Assembly (NCBI GenBank): GCA_963735045.1
Contig: CAVTIZ010000003.1
Location: 124,001-188,000, forward strand
Direction: 5' to 3'
Length of the DNA stretch: 64,000 nt
From: Salsipaludibacter sp963735045
GTDB lineage: Bacteria > Actinomycetota > Nitriliruptoria > Nitriliruptorales > Nitriliruptoraceae
Shown: one piece after another, positions 36,556 through 44,970 of the stretch
How the letters are laid out: each line of letters begins with the position of its first letter
Numbering within the stretch: position 1 is the stretch's first letter
The notes under the pieces: model-generated
The model's database searches: none
What the model was told of the DNA's origin: nothing
The model's input: the letters and a program-made list of their open reading frames with translations, nothing else
Translations under genes and position numbers: made by a program

Positions 36556-37695
36556 ATGCTGTCGTTCACGCTCACCGACGAACAGGAGGAGTTCCGCCAG
36601 GTCGTGCGGCGCTTCGCCGACGAGGTCATCGACCCGCGGGCCGACGAACTCAACGCGGAGGGGACCTTCCCGGTCGACATCGTCCACCGCATGGGCGACC
36701 TCGGGTTGTTCGGCATCCCCTTCGACCCCGCCGACGGCGGGCTGGGCGCCGACCTGGTCACGCTGTGCCTGGCGATCGAGGAGATCGGTCGGGTCGACCA
36801 GTCGCTGGGCATCACCCTGGAGGCCGCCGTCGGGCTGGGTGCGACGCCGATCGCGACCTACGGCACCGCGGAGCAGAAGGCCCGCTGGCTGCCCGACCTG
36901 GTGTCGGGTCGGCGGGTCGCGGCCTTCGGCCTGACCGAGCCCGGTGGGGGCTCCGACGTCTTCGGGGCCACCCGAACCACCGCCGAGGTCGACGGCGACC
37001 ACTGGGTGCTCAACGGGTCCAAGGTGTTCATCACCAACGCCGGGACCGACATCACGTCGGTCGTCACGGTCATGGCGCGCACGGGCGACGACGAGATGAC
37101 CTCGATCGTGGTCCCGGTCGACACGCCGGGGATGTCGGTCGCGCCGCCGTACCGCAAGGTGGGGTGGCACGCCTCCGACACCCGAGAGGTGGTCCTGGAC
37201 GACGTGCGGGTGCCGCTGGACCACACCCTGGGGGAGCGTGGGCAGGGCTTCCGACAGTTCCTCGCGACGCTCGACGACGGCCGCATCGCCATCGCCGCGC
37301 TCGCGGTCGGCCTGATCCAGGGCTGTGTCGACGAGTGCGTCCGCCACGCCAACGAGCGCGAGGCCTTCGGCCGGCCCATCGGCGCCAACCAGGGCGTGTC
37401 GTTCAAGATCGCCGACCTCGAGGTCGCGGCCCACACGGCGCGCCTGGTCACCCTGGAGGCTGCCTGGAGACGGGACCAGGGCCTGGACTACAAGCGCCAG
37501 GCCTGCATCGCCAAGCTCTACGCCACCGAACAGGCGGTCACTGCCGCGCGCGAGGCCTGCCAGGTGTTCGGCGGCTACGGCTTCATGACCGAGTACCGCG
37601 TCGGCCGTTTCTACCAGGACGCCAAGATCCTCGAGGTCGGCGAGGGCACCTCCGAGGTCCAGCGCATGCTGATCGCGCGGGACCTCGGCCTGTAG
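36556..37695 (+). CDS. Acyl-CoA dehydrogenase
   Basis: The 379-residue flavoenzyme has the full acyl-CoA dehydrogenase fold. Visible signatures are FGLTEPGGGSDVFGATRTTA (FAD/substrate loop), WVLNGSKVFITNAG, and the end with QVFGGYGFMTEYRVGRFYQD and EVGEGTSEVQRML, where the Glu in GEGTSE is the catalytic base position. It starts beta-oxidation by forming a 2,3-double bond; chain length is not visible. GGAAG lies before the ATG. It is separated from birA by its own promoter, so it is transcribed alone. Confidence 0.93.
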   Translation: MLSFTLTDEQEEFRQVVRRFADEVIDPRADELNAEGTFPVDIVHRMGDLGLFGIPFDPADGGLGADLVTLCLAIEEIGRVDQSLGITLEAAVGLGATPIATYGTAEQKARWLPDLVSGRRVAAFGLTEPGGGSDVFGATRTTAEVDGDHWVLNGSKVFITNAGTDITSVVTVMARTGDDEMTSIVVPVDTPGMSVAPPYRKVGWHASDTREVVLDDVRVPLDHTLGERGQGFRQFLATLDDGRIAIAALAVGLIQGCVDECVRHANEREAFGRPIGANQGVSFKIADLEVAAHTARLVTLEAAWRRDQGLDYKRQACIAKLYATEQAVTAAREACQVFGGYGFMTEYRVGRFYQDAKILEVGEGTSEVQRMLIARDLGL

Positions 37696-37701
37696 GACGC
37701 G

Positions 37702-39096
37702 TCAGCGCGCGATGGTGGCCCGGCCCGACACGGACCGCGTGTCGCCACCGTCGAGGTCGATGGCCACGGACCGTGCATCGGCTCCCCGGCCACCCGACAC
37801 GACCACCGTGCGACCGACGAGGTCGGTCACGACCGGCTCGGGACCGACCTCGCCCGGCACCGGAAGGGTCGCACTGGGCGTGCCCCGGCCCACCTCGTAC
37901 AGGCGCACCTGCCAGCTCCCGCCCGACCGTGCCACGGTGGCGAAGCGGCTGCCGGCGTCGTCGAGCTGCCCACCGGACAACACGGGTCCGGACCCGTCGA
38001 CGAAGCTGTAGGACAGCTCCGTCACGGGGCTGCCCAGCTCGCCACGCGGGGTGACGGTGAGCGCGCCCTCGGCCTCGTTGGCGGCGTTGACGAGCCATCT
38101 CGGTCCACCCAGGGCCTGGTACCAGCTGCTCTCCCACGCCGAGGTGAACACGACCTCCCTGCGGTTGCCACCGGACAGGTCGGCCTCCACGACCAGGACC
38201 TGGTCGTCGAAGCCGGCCTGGTCGCCGGCCCGGTAGCTGACACCCAGGACCATCCGACCCGATGCGGCATCGACGTCGTAGAGGTCCAGCCCACGTGCCC
38301 GCAGGGTCACGGCGTCGCCGGTGTCGGCGTTGTCGACGTCGCGAGGCCCGAAGCTTCCCAACGACACCAGGGTCGTGACCTTCCCGTCGACGAGGTGGCC
38401 GATGCCCTGGCGGTTGCGCTGGAACACCACGCCGTCCCCGCCGTCGCCGAACGCGATCGTCGTGGGACCGTCGAGGCCGGGGAGGGCCTGGGGCCCGTCA
38501 CCACCACGGACCTCGACGCCCGACGTGCTCGCCACCACCAGGTCCCCCGACGAGATGGTCGCCGTCGGGGGCCCCGGTGACGGTGTGGTCGGGGCGGGCT
38601 CGGTCGGCGTGGTCGGTGCCGGCACCGGGGCCGGTGGGGCGGTGGTGGGTTCGGGGGTGGGGTCGGGTTCGGTCGTCGGCGCCGCCGTGGGTGGCGGCGA
38701 CGAGGTCGCGGCCGCCGAGGGTGACGGGTCGGCGGTGGGCGTGGGGGTCGGTGTCGGGCTGGGCGTGGGTGTCGGCGTGGGGGTCGGTGTCGGGCTGGGC
38801 GTGGGCGTCGGTGTCGGGCTCGCGCTCGGGGTGGGCGTGACCGGCGGGAGGGGTTCGACCGCAACGGACGGCTCCGGGTCCGGCAGCAACCAGTCGGCGC
38901 CGGCCCAGGCCGCGAGCCCGATCAGGGCCACGGCCCCGACGGCCCCGCCCCAGAGGGCGGCGCGACGGCGACGTCCACGGGCCACCACGGCCGCGACGTC
39001 ACCCCCGGGGACCGCCATGTCGGCGGCGTCGGATCCCAGCCGGTTGTCGAGCCGCCGGGCGAGGTCGTCGTCGGCCGGGTCGATGGGGTCGTTCAT
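37702..39096 (-). CDS. Membrane protein with Pro/Thr linker, candidate anti-sigma factor
   Basis: The 464-residue product begins with a short cytosolic, acidic/basic region (DLARRLDNRLGSDAAD), a membrane helix (ALWGGAVGAVALIGLAAWAGA) and ~100 residues rich in Pro and Thr ((TP)n, SPTP). The rest is strand-rich (DLVVASTSGVEVRGGDG, TTIAFGDGGDGVVFQRN, MVLGVSYRAGDQAGFDDQVL) and may form a beta-propeller outside the cell. The gene overlaps the ECF sigma gene by 4 bp (ATGA), so coupled expression is expected. Its topology fits an anti-sigma factor with a sensor domain. No classic zinc anti-sigma motif is seen, hence this is inference. Confidence 0.6.
   Translation of the reverse strand: MNDPIDPADDDLARRLDNRLGSDAADMAVPGGDVAAVVARGRRRRAALWGGAVGAVALIGLAAWAGADWLLPDPEPSVAVEPLPPVTPTPSASPTPTPTPSPTPTPTPTPTPSPTPTPTPTADPSPSAAATSSPPPTAAPTTEPDPTPEPTTAPPAPVPAPTTPTEPAPTTPSPGPPTATISSGDLVVASTSGVEVRGGDGPQALPGLDGPTTIAFGDGGDGVVFQRNRQGIGHLVDGKVTTLVSLGSFGPRDVDNADTGDAVTLRARGLDLYDVDAASGRMVLGVSYRAGDQAGFDDQVLVVEADLSGGNRREVVFTSAWESSWYQALGGPRWLVNAANEAEGALTVTPRGELGSPVTELSYSFVDGSGPVLSGGQLDDAGSRFATVARSGGSWQVRLYEVGRGTPSATLPVPGEVGPEPVVTDLVGRTVVVSGGRGADARSVAIDLDGGDTRSVSGRATIAR
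38741..38850 (-). repeat. GT-rich direct repeats encoding (TP)n/(SPTP)n linker
   Basis: A 29-base block (starting gtgggggtcggtgtcgggct) occurs at 38741-38769 and again at 38777-38805, a 36-bp period, with a third partial copy from 38801. It encodes the Thr-Pro linker of the membrane protein and is a probable slippage site. Confidence 0.8.
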
Positions 39097-39653
39097 CGTG
39101 GGTCCTCCAGGGTGGCACGGAGTTGGTCCAGGGCGCGAGCCAGGCGGCTCTTGACGGTGCCCTCGGGGACGTCGAGGGCCGCGGCGGTGGCGGCGGTGCT
39201 GTAGCCGCCGTGGACCCGCAGGACCACCACGGCGCGGTGTTCCTCCGACAACTGGTCCAGCGCCCGACGCAGGTCCATGGGGGCCGCCTGCTCGCCCGGC
39301 GCGACGGCCTGCTCGGGAACGGGGCCACTGCTGATCCGTCGCCGGCCGCGGAACCACGACATCGCCCAGTTGCGGGCGACCCGGTAGACCCAGGCGCCGG
39401 CGTCGTGGTGGGCATCGAGCCGGCTCCACCGCTCCCATGCCCGCGACATCGCGACGTCGACCGCCTCCGCGGCCACCTCGACGTCGCCGAGGTCGAACGC
39501 GAGCATGCGCACGAGGCGATCGCGATCGGTGCGGTAGAAGTCCTCGAACGTGCGGATGACGGTCGGTTGGTTCGAGTGGGGCACCTGGTGCGTCCCTGTC
39601 GTCGGTGACCCGTCGAGTCTGCCCGCCCGGGTGCGGGCTCCGGTGGAGGCCAT
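39093..39653 (-). CDS. ECF RNA polymerase sigma factor
   Basis: The 186-residue protein has region 2 (VRMLAFDLGDVEVAAEAVDVA and SRAWERWSRLDAH) and region 4 with the helix-turn-helix YSTAATAAALDVPEGTVKSR. It belongs to the SigE-like/SigH-like ECF group by size and composition. A GTG that begins VPHSNQPTVIRTFEDF is a possible true start nearer the sigma domain; the ATG at 39653 adds 25 residues. The next gene downstream, overlapping by 4 bp, is a membrane protein with a Pro/Thr linker that may restrain it. Target genes are unknown. Confidence 0.85.
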   Translation of the reverse strand: MASTGARTRAGRLDGSPTTGTHQVPHSNQPTVIRTFEDFYRTDRDRLVRMLAFDLGDVEVAAEAVDVAMSRAWERWSRLDAHHDAGAWVYRVARNWAMSWFRGRRRISSGPVPEQAVAPGEQAAPMDLRRALDQLSEEHRAVVVLRVHGGYSTAATAAALDVPEGTVKSRLARALDQLRATLEDPR

Positions 39654-39852
39654 GTGGTGGCGTCCTCGTGGTGGGGGGCGTGGCGTGGTCCGCCCGACCC
39701 ACGCACGAGCGACCCGAACCGTTCCATGCCCGGTCCAGACGGGCGCTCAGCGCGCGACTGGTGGCGACACGTCGTCCGGCGGGGCGGTCCTTCCCCGCCG
39801 CCATCCACGGCCGTCGTCGCCGGCGGTGGTCCCCACCCGTCGGCCGGTCGTC

Positions 39853-41373
39853 CTAGACCGTCGTGCTCGACACCGTGCACGACCAGCGGGGGTCCAGTGA
39901 GGCGGTCACCGGCACCGGGTCGTCGGGGTCGACCACCTCGGCCACGCCCATCATCCCGAGCTCGGCGTGGGTCACGAAGTGGCAGTGGTAGATCGCCGTT
40001 CCCGTGAAGTGCTCGAAGCGGGTCCGGAGGGTGATGCTGCCCCCGTTCTTCTGCACGATCGTGGTGTCCTCGTAGGACGGCGAGTCCACCGGTTCCCCGT
40101 TGACGTGGGTGACCTGGAACGGGTTGACGTGGATGTGGAACGGGTGCGGGAGGCCGGTGGGGTTGCGGACCGTCCACTCCTCCACGGCCCCGAGCTCGCA
40201 GACCTGGTCGACCCGCCCGTGGTCGAACGGGACGCCGTTGATGCCGAAGCCCCCGGCCATCGTCATCGCCAGCTCGCGACGCACCTGCACGTCGTGGCGT
40301 CGCAGGTCGACGAAGGGCTTCAGCAGGCGCTGCGGGTGCACCCGGCGTGACGGCGCCGGGCGGCCACCGCAGACCATCGTGGCGAGCCTGGCCTCCGGCA
40401 GGACCACGCCGAAGCCGTAGTCGTAGGGCAGCGTCCGGAGGGTGAACTCGCCCCGCCGGTCACCGGTCACCAGCACGTCGGCGCGCTGGCCCGAGGCGAG
40501 CATCACCTCGTCGACCTCGACGGCCTGGCGGTAGGGGCTGCCGTCGGCCGCGATCCGGGTCATCGTGTGGTCGTCGAGACGCACGCGCACCACGTTGTTG
40601 ACCGAGGTGTTGACGAAGCGCCACCGCTGGGTCTCGCCGGGCGCGATGTCGATGGCCGGATCGACCTGGCCGTTGACGAGGCGGACCTGGGCGGCCTGGT
40701 TGGACGCCAACGGCGCCACGAGTTGGCCGTCGGCGCCGAACTCGGGCGCCGAGATCGCCAGCATGCGCTCGCGGCTGATCCCCGTGGACTTCAGCACGGC
40801 GCCACGTTCGGCGACCACGAGCACACCGAACAGGCCCGCGAACAACTGGCGGGCGCCCTCGCCGTGGTGGTGGGGGTGGTACCAGTTCGTGCCGGTGTGG
40901 TGGTCGGGCCGCAGCTGGATCTCGTAGTCGAACGTCTCACCCGGATCGACCCGGATGAAGATGTTGTCGGCGTTGCCCTCGCCGGACACGTGCAGGCCGT
41001 GGGTGTGGAGGTTGGTCGGCGTGTCGAGGTCGTTGACCAGTCGGATCCGCAACAGGTCCCCCGGGTGGGCCACCAGGGTCGGCCCGGGGAGCTCCCCGTT
41101 GTAGGTCATCATGCGCCGGGGGCGGCCGTCCACGACCACCTCGGTGATCGCCGCCCGCAGGGTCACGTCCAGGACCCCCAGGCGACTGCGCAGGACGGTG
41201 GGCTCGGCCAGGGTCGGCCGGCGCTCCGCACGGGCTGGCTGCCCGGTCCCCAACAGGACCGCCCCGGCCAGGCCCGCCGCGGCACCGGTCAGCAGGCCAC
41301 GTCGCGAGATCCCCGGCACGGGGGCACCGGAGCGGTCGGTGATCGAGGCGGGACGTCGGGGGAACGTGGGCAT
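39853..41373 (-). CDS. Multicopper oxidase, Tat-exported
   Basis: The 506-residue protein starts with a Tat signal (SRRGLLTGAAAGLAGAVLL near residues 23-42). The copper sites are in order: NLHTHGLHVSG, WYHPHHHGEG, GLPHPFHIHVNPF and IYHCHFVTHAELGMMG, which give the type 1, 2 and 3 ligands of laccase/CueO-like oxidases. It oxidises Cu(I), Mn(II), phenols or other donors outside the cell; copper detoxification is the most usual role. The ATG at 41373 has GGAG upstream. An inverted repeat at 41406-41431 lies in its promoter. Next to it are no copper pumps in this window. Confidence 0.93.
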   Translation of the reverse strand: MPTFPRRPASITDRSGAPVPGISRRGLLTGAAAGLAGAVLLGTGQPARAERRPTLAEPTVLRSRLGVLDVTLRAAITEVVVDGRPRRMMTYNGELPGPTLVAHPGDLLRIRLVNDLDTPTNLHTHGLHVSGEGNADNIFIRVDPGETFDYEIQLRPDHHTGTNWYHPHHHGEGARQLFAGLFGVLVVAERGAVLKSTGISRERMLAISAPEFGADGQLVAPLASNQAAQVRLVNGQVDPAIDIAPGETQRWRFVNTSVNNVVRVRLDDHTMTRIAADGSPYRQAVEVDEVMLASGQRADVLVTGDRRGEFTLRTLPYDYGFGVVLPEARLATMVCGGRPAPSRRVHPQRLLKPFVDLRRHDVQVRRELAMTMAGGFGINGVPFDHGRVDQVCELGAVEEWTVRNPTGLPHPFHIHVNPFQVTHVNGEPVDSPSYEDTTIVQKNGGSITLRTRFEHFTGTAIYHCHFVTHAELGMMGVAEVVDPDDPVPVTASLDPRWSCTVSSTTV

Positions 41374-41405
41374 GGTTTCTCCGGGCGACAAACAATCTGT
41401 GCACA

Positions 41406-41431
41406 CCCTCGACGATAACCCCGAGGGGGGT
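41406..41431. promoter_or_regulatory. Inverted repeat upstream of multicopper oxidase
   Basis: CCCTCG (41406-41411) is mirrored by CGAGGG (41422-41427), and the overlapping TAACCCCGAGGGGGGT (41416-41431) is a near-palindrome like CsoR-type copper boxes (C-rich arm, G-rich arm). It is 33 bp before the oxidase start. A GTTATCG -10-like box on the minus strand overlaps it, so a repressor bound here could block transcription. Confidence 0.4.
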
Positions 41432-41593
41432 CGTCCCGCCACGACTTCTGGACGGCGGCCGGGACGCGCCCGTGCCGGGTCGCCACCTGCCCTCGGCCAG
41501 GTTCGCGGCCCCCGCGTTCGTCACGGTGCACCGCCACGGGCCGCATCCACCGCCCGTACGCTGATCGGCCGTTGCCGACGCCACGAGGATGCC

Positions 41594-42385
41594 ATGGCCG
41601 ACCGCTACACCTCCCGCCTCGCCCTGGTCGTGGACGACGTCGTCGACGTCGGCGAGGTCGTGGCCGGGGCGATCCAGGCCGGTGACGTGGACCGCAGCCG
41701 TCCCGTTCGGGACGCCACGGAGGCCGCCGAGGTCAACTGGGGTGGGCGCATGGCCAAGGCCGTCGTCCGTCGCCTGGTCGACGAGGCCAGCGAGGACCAC
41801 CTGGTCCGGGTGGAGGCCTACGTGGGTGCCGACGGACTGGTCAACGGGCTGCAACGCCAGGCCCAGCTCCTGCAGGCCCTGGCCCGTCAGCTGCGAGGTC
41901 GCGTGACCGGCGTGCGTGACCTGTCGGCCCGTGTCGCGCGCGACACGGCATGGATGAACCGGGTCGCCATCGGCGCGGTCGACCAGGGCGACGCGATCGT
42001 GGCACATTCGGCCGGCGAGGGCACCCACTGGGTCGCCACCCATGGCGCCGCGCGACTGGACGTGCCCGACCTCGAGCTCTACGGCCTGCGACGTGACCAG
42101 GTGTCGCCGGCCGAGGCGGCACTCGCCGACGTGCATCGCCAACTGCTGGACGCCGGGCTCAAGCGGGCCGACCTGGCACTGCCGGGGGGGACCCCGGTGT
42201 ACCTCGTGCCGGTGCTGGAGGCCTGGAAGGACCTGCCGCTGGACTGGCCGGGTGTCGGACGTGCCGGGCAGGACCGCGGACCGGGGTTGGACGGGCCGCG
42301 GGCGACCCTGTCCATCATGCACAAGCCCCGCTTCGGGCGCTACCGCACGGACCTCGCCGGGGTGCGTGACCAGCTGGCCGGCTGA
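41594..42385 (+). CDS. Hypothetical protein, 263 aa
   Basis: I do not recognise a family. The protein is mostly helical in the first half (WGGRMAKAVVRRLVDEAS, LVNGLQRQAQLLQALARQL) and more mixed in the second. It has no signal or membrane helix and only few cysteines. The sequence GTPVYLVPVLEAWKDLPLDW near the end is a conserved-looking block. The ATG at 41594 has GAGG 6 nt before it, and a TACGCT box at 41560. It is divergent from the multicopper oxidase and is not obviously part of a copper operon. Confidence 0.7.
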   Translation: MADRYTSRLALVVDDVVDVGEVVAGAIQAGDVDRSRPVRDATEAAEVNWGGRMAKAVVRRLVDEASEDHLVRVEAYVGADGLVNGLQRQAQLLQALARQLRGRVTGVRDLSARVARDTAWMNRVAIGAVDQGDAIVAHSAGEGTHWVATHGAARLDVPDLELYGLRRDQVSPAEAALADVHRQLLDAGLKRADLALPGGTPVYLVPVLEAWKDLPLDWPGVGRAGQDRGPGLDGPRATLSIMHKPRFGRYRTDLAGVRDQLAG

Positions 42386-42416
42386 GACCGGGCCGGTCGT
42401 CCCAGCCGGGCCGGCG

Positions 42417-43223
42417 TCAGTCGGTCGGTGCCGCGGCGGTGACGGGACCCCGCAGGACGCTGTCGCTGGAGTGCGTCGGGTCGCCGTCGGCGGGTTCCAC
42501 GGAGACGTCGATGGTGGGGTAGTCGCCGACGTCGACGGCGGCGGGCACCGCGAAGGAGTCCTGCTGCTCCACCGGTCCCAGGCTCACCAGCCGGCCGGCG
42601 TCCAGGTCGAGCAGCCACAGTTCGTAGAAGGTCCCGTCGGGTGGCGGTGGCAGGGTGTCGAGGTCGACCTCGACCCGTGGGCCGGTGTCGGTGTCGACGA
42701 TGGTGCCCGCCACCGGGGCACCGGCGCGGTCGTCGAGGGCCTCCATGCGGAACGACGCCACGGGCGGCGTCGGCTCGTCGCGGGTGACCACCCAACCCAC
42801 GCCGACGACGGCCAGCACCACCGCGGCGACGGCGGTCAGGGCCACGGCCACCGAGCGACGCTGGCGCGCCTCGGACAGCTGGGCGATCGAGGCGGGACGG
42901 CCCCGCCGACCGGATGCATCGTCGGTTGCCGGGCGTGGGGGGGCGTCGGGCGAGGAACGGGTGGTGGCCTCGGTCCGTGGGCGCGGGGTCGGGGCTGACG
43001 TCGGCTCGGCGTGGTCGTCGTCGGAGGCGGGTCGGGTGGCCACGGCGATGCCCGCCCACAGGCCGGCCACGTGGTCGCCGTCGACCTGGGCGAGGCGCTC
43101 CGTGCCGCGTCGGGCGGCGGCCATCAACTCGTCGTCGGTGGGACCCCCGTTGGTGGGACCGTCGTCGGTGGCGCCGTCGTCGGGGGGGCCGGGGACCGTC
43201 CGGTCGTGGTCATCGGTCGACAT
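42417..43223 (-). CDS. RskA-type anti-sigma factor
   Basis: The 268-residue protein has a cytosolic N-terminal part (ELMAAARRGTERLAQVDG), a long Pro/Asp-rich linker, a membrane helix (VAVALTAVAAVVLAVVGVGWV, ~125-146) and an extracytoplasmic RskA domain (GTFYELWLLDLDAGRLVSLG, VEQQDSFAVPAAVDVGDYPT). It overlaps the upstream sigma factor gene by 14 bp on the same strand, which is the usual sigma/anti-sigma order. It should hold the sigma factor until released, probably by regulated proteolysis. Some low-complexity DDG/TDDGPTN repeats sit at its N-terminus. Confidence 0.85.
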   Translation of the reverse strand: MSTDDHDRTVPGPPDDGATDDGPTNGGPTDDELMAAARRGTERLAQVDGDHVAGLWAGIAVATRPASDDDHAEPTSAPTPRPRTEATTRSSPDAPPRPATDDASGRRGRPASIAQLSEARQRRSVAVALTAVAAVVLAVVGVGWVVTRDEPTPPVASFRMEALDDRAGAPVAGTIVDTDTGPRVEVDLDTLPPPPDGTFYELWLLDLDAGRLVSLGPVEQQDSFAVPAAVDVGDYPTIDVSVEPADGDPTHSSDSVLRGPVTAAAPTD

Positions 43224-43872
43224 GGCTCACCTCCAACACTCCTCGCAGCTGACGCAGTCCGCGTCGCTGATGGCTCTTCACGGTTCCCAGCGGCATGTCC
43301 AGGGTGGACGCCACCTCGGCCTGGGTCAGGCCCTCCCAGTACGACAGTTCCAGCGTGCGGCGCTGGGCGTCGGGCAGGTTCGCCAATGCCTGGGCCACCA
43401 CGAGTTCGTCGGCGACGTGGTCGCTGCGGTCCCGCTCGAACGGCTCGTCGGTCGAGCCGGACGGGTCCATCGGCACCTCGCGGATGCCGCGGAAGGACCG
43501 GTTGGCCAGGTTGCGGGCGATGCCGACCAACCACGCACCCAGGGGTGCCCGGTCGGGGTCGTAGCCACCCCGGGACTGCCAGGCGGCGACGAAGACCTGC
43601 TGGGTGAGGTCGTCCGCCGCGTCCACGCCGGCCCAGCGCGTGCACAGGGCGTGGATCATCTCGCCCCACCGCCGGAAGGCGTCGTCGAGGGCCTGGTGGT
43701 CGTCGTTGACCAACCCGACCGCGATGTGCCGTTCGGCGGTCTCGTCATCGTGGGTCCTCCCGGCCTCCACGTGGTGGTTCGTGACGACGTCCCGGCGGGT
43801 TTGGTGCGCGGCCGACGAACCCTCCGACCGGTCGGGCGGATCCCCGAGACGCGACGTCGATGGGCCGATCAC
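43210..43872 (-). CDS. ECF RNA polymerase sigma factor (SigK-like)
   Basis: The 220-residue protein has an ECF region 2 (DAFRRWGEMIHALCTRW, ADDLTQQVFVAAWQSRG) and region 4 (LPDAQRRTLELSYWEGLTQ and EVASTLDMPLGTVKSHQRRG). The GTG at 43872 is preferred because AGGAGG stands just upstream; the first ~50 residues are then an extension of uncertain value. It is followed by the RskA-type anti-sigma gene. Sortase and DUF4397 genes are next upstream of its promoter, suggesting an envelope stress or surface-protein regulon. Confidence 0.88.
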   Translation of the reverse strand: MIGPSTSRLGDPPDRSEGSSAAHQTRRDVVTNHHVEAGRTHDDETAERHIAVGLVNDDHQALDDAFRRWGEMIHALCTRWAGVDAADDLTQQVFVAAWQSRGGYDPDRAPLGAWLVGIARNLANRSFRGIREVPMDPSGSTDEPFERDRSDHVADELVVAQALANLPDAQRRTLELSYWEGLTQAEVASTLDMPLGTVKSHQRRGLRQLRGVLEVSHVDR

Positions 43873-43954
43873 GGTCCTCCTGGCAGGCCTGGTGCGCGAC
43901 GCGACGCCGTGGCAGCACCACGTCGTCACGATCGTCGCATGCGGGTCCGCGAGG

Positions 43955-44773
43955 CTACACGGGCCGCGCCACGACCACGACGTTGGAGCGGTAGGAGCGG
44001 ACGCTGCCATCGAATTCACCCCCACACGTCACCAGGACCAGCTGTGGTCGTCCGGACCGACGGAACAGGTCACGCGGTTCGAGCGTGTCCTTGTCGACCA
44101 ACCGGCGCCCGGTCACCTCGAAGGTCGTGGTGGTGTCGCCGGCCACGACCTCCACACGGTCCCCGACCGCCAGGTCCACCAGGCGATGGAACGCCCCCAG
44201 GCCCTGCGTGCGCGAGTCCACGTGCCCGGCCACCACGGCGTTGCCGGGTTGGCCCGGCACCGGCCCGTGCTGGTACCACCCGGTGTCGTCGACGTCGTCG
44301 GGGACCTCCATCTGTCCATCGTCGGCGACGCCGACCGGCACGACGGGGAGGTCGAGGTCCAACGACGGCAGCACCAGCCGTTCGGGCGCCACGCCGGCGC
44401 CGGCCGCGTCCCAGTCGGCGATGCGACCCGACGAGACCCCGACGTCGCGAACGGGTGTCGGGGCGGGTGTCGGGGTGGGAGCCGGGGCGGGTGTCGGGGT
44501 CGTGGTCGGGCTCGGTACGGCGCTCGGGGTCACGGTGGGCGCGGGACCGGATGTCGCGCCCTCGGTGGGCGCCGAGGGCGCGAGGGGCGTGGGGGACGGC
44601 GCCGGCGATGCCGTCGCAACGGGAGTCGCCGACCGCCCAGTGGTGGCGGTCGGCGCGGGGGCGGCGGGGGCGAGGTCGACCTGACCGGCGTCGACCGAGG
44701 TGTCGATCACCAGGGTCGTGGCGAGCACGAGGCTGGCGAGGCCGACGGCCGCGGCGAGGAGTCGCGCGGCCAT
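43955..44773 (-). CDS. Class F sortase
   Basis: The 272-residue protein has an N-terminal anchor (LLAAAVGLASLVLATTLVI), a long Thr/Pro/Ala-rich linker (~35-110) and a sortase domain. Catalytic features are His in VAGHVDSRTQGLG, Cys250 in LVTCGGEF, and Arg262 in SYRSNVVVV. This set is typical of class F sortases of actinobacteria. Sortases cleave LPxTG-like proteins and join them to the cell wall. The start ATG 44773 has AAGGA 6 nt upstream. The DUF4397 surface protein encoded next upstream ends in a helix and a basic tail but has no LPxTG. Confidence 0.9.
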   Translation of the reverse strand: MAARLLAAAVGLASLVLATTLVIDTSVDAGQVDLAPAAPAPTATTGRSATPVATASPAPSPTPLAPSAPTEGATSGPAPTVTPSAVPSPTTTPTPAPAPTPTPAPTPVRDVGVSSGRIADWDAAGAGVAPERLVLPSLDLDLPVVPVGVADDGQMEVPDDVDDTGWYQHGPVPGQPGNAVVAGHVDSRTQGLGAFHRLVDLAVGDRVEVVAGDTTTTFEVTGRRLVDKDTLEPRDLFRRSGRPQLVLVTCGGEFDGSVRSYRSNVVVVARPV

Positions 44774-44970
44774 CGCTGGTCCTTCGGCTCGTGGTGGGTG
44801 GCCCTGGTCGCGGTCGGAAACACAAAGTGGAGGCCGGGGGTCCGGGACCGGCGGGTGGAACGCGGACCCCCAGCCACGTGGTGGAGGTGCCCGCCGTGAC
44901 CGGGCGTCGGACCGGTCACGGCGGTGGGGTGGGAGTGGGTCCGTGAGGACGTGTCCCGCCCCGGTCGTGG

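Noticed and set aside
38741..38850. Second possible repeat array of non-coding type
   Set aside because: It codes for the Thr-Pro linker of a membrane protein on the minus strand.
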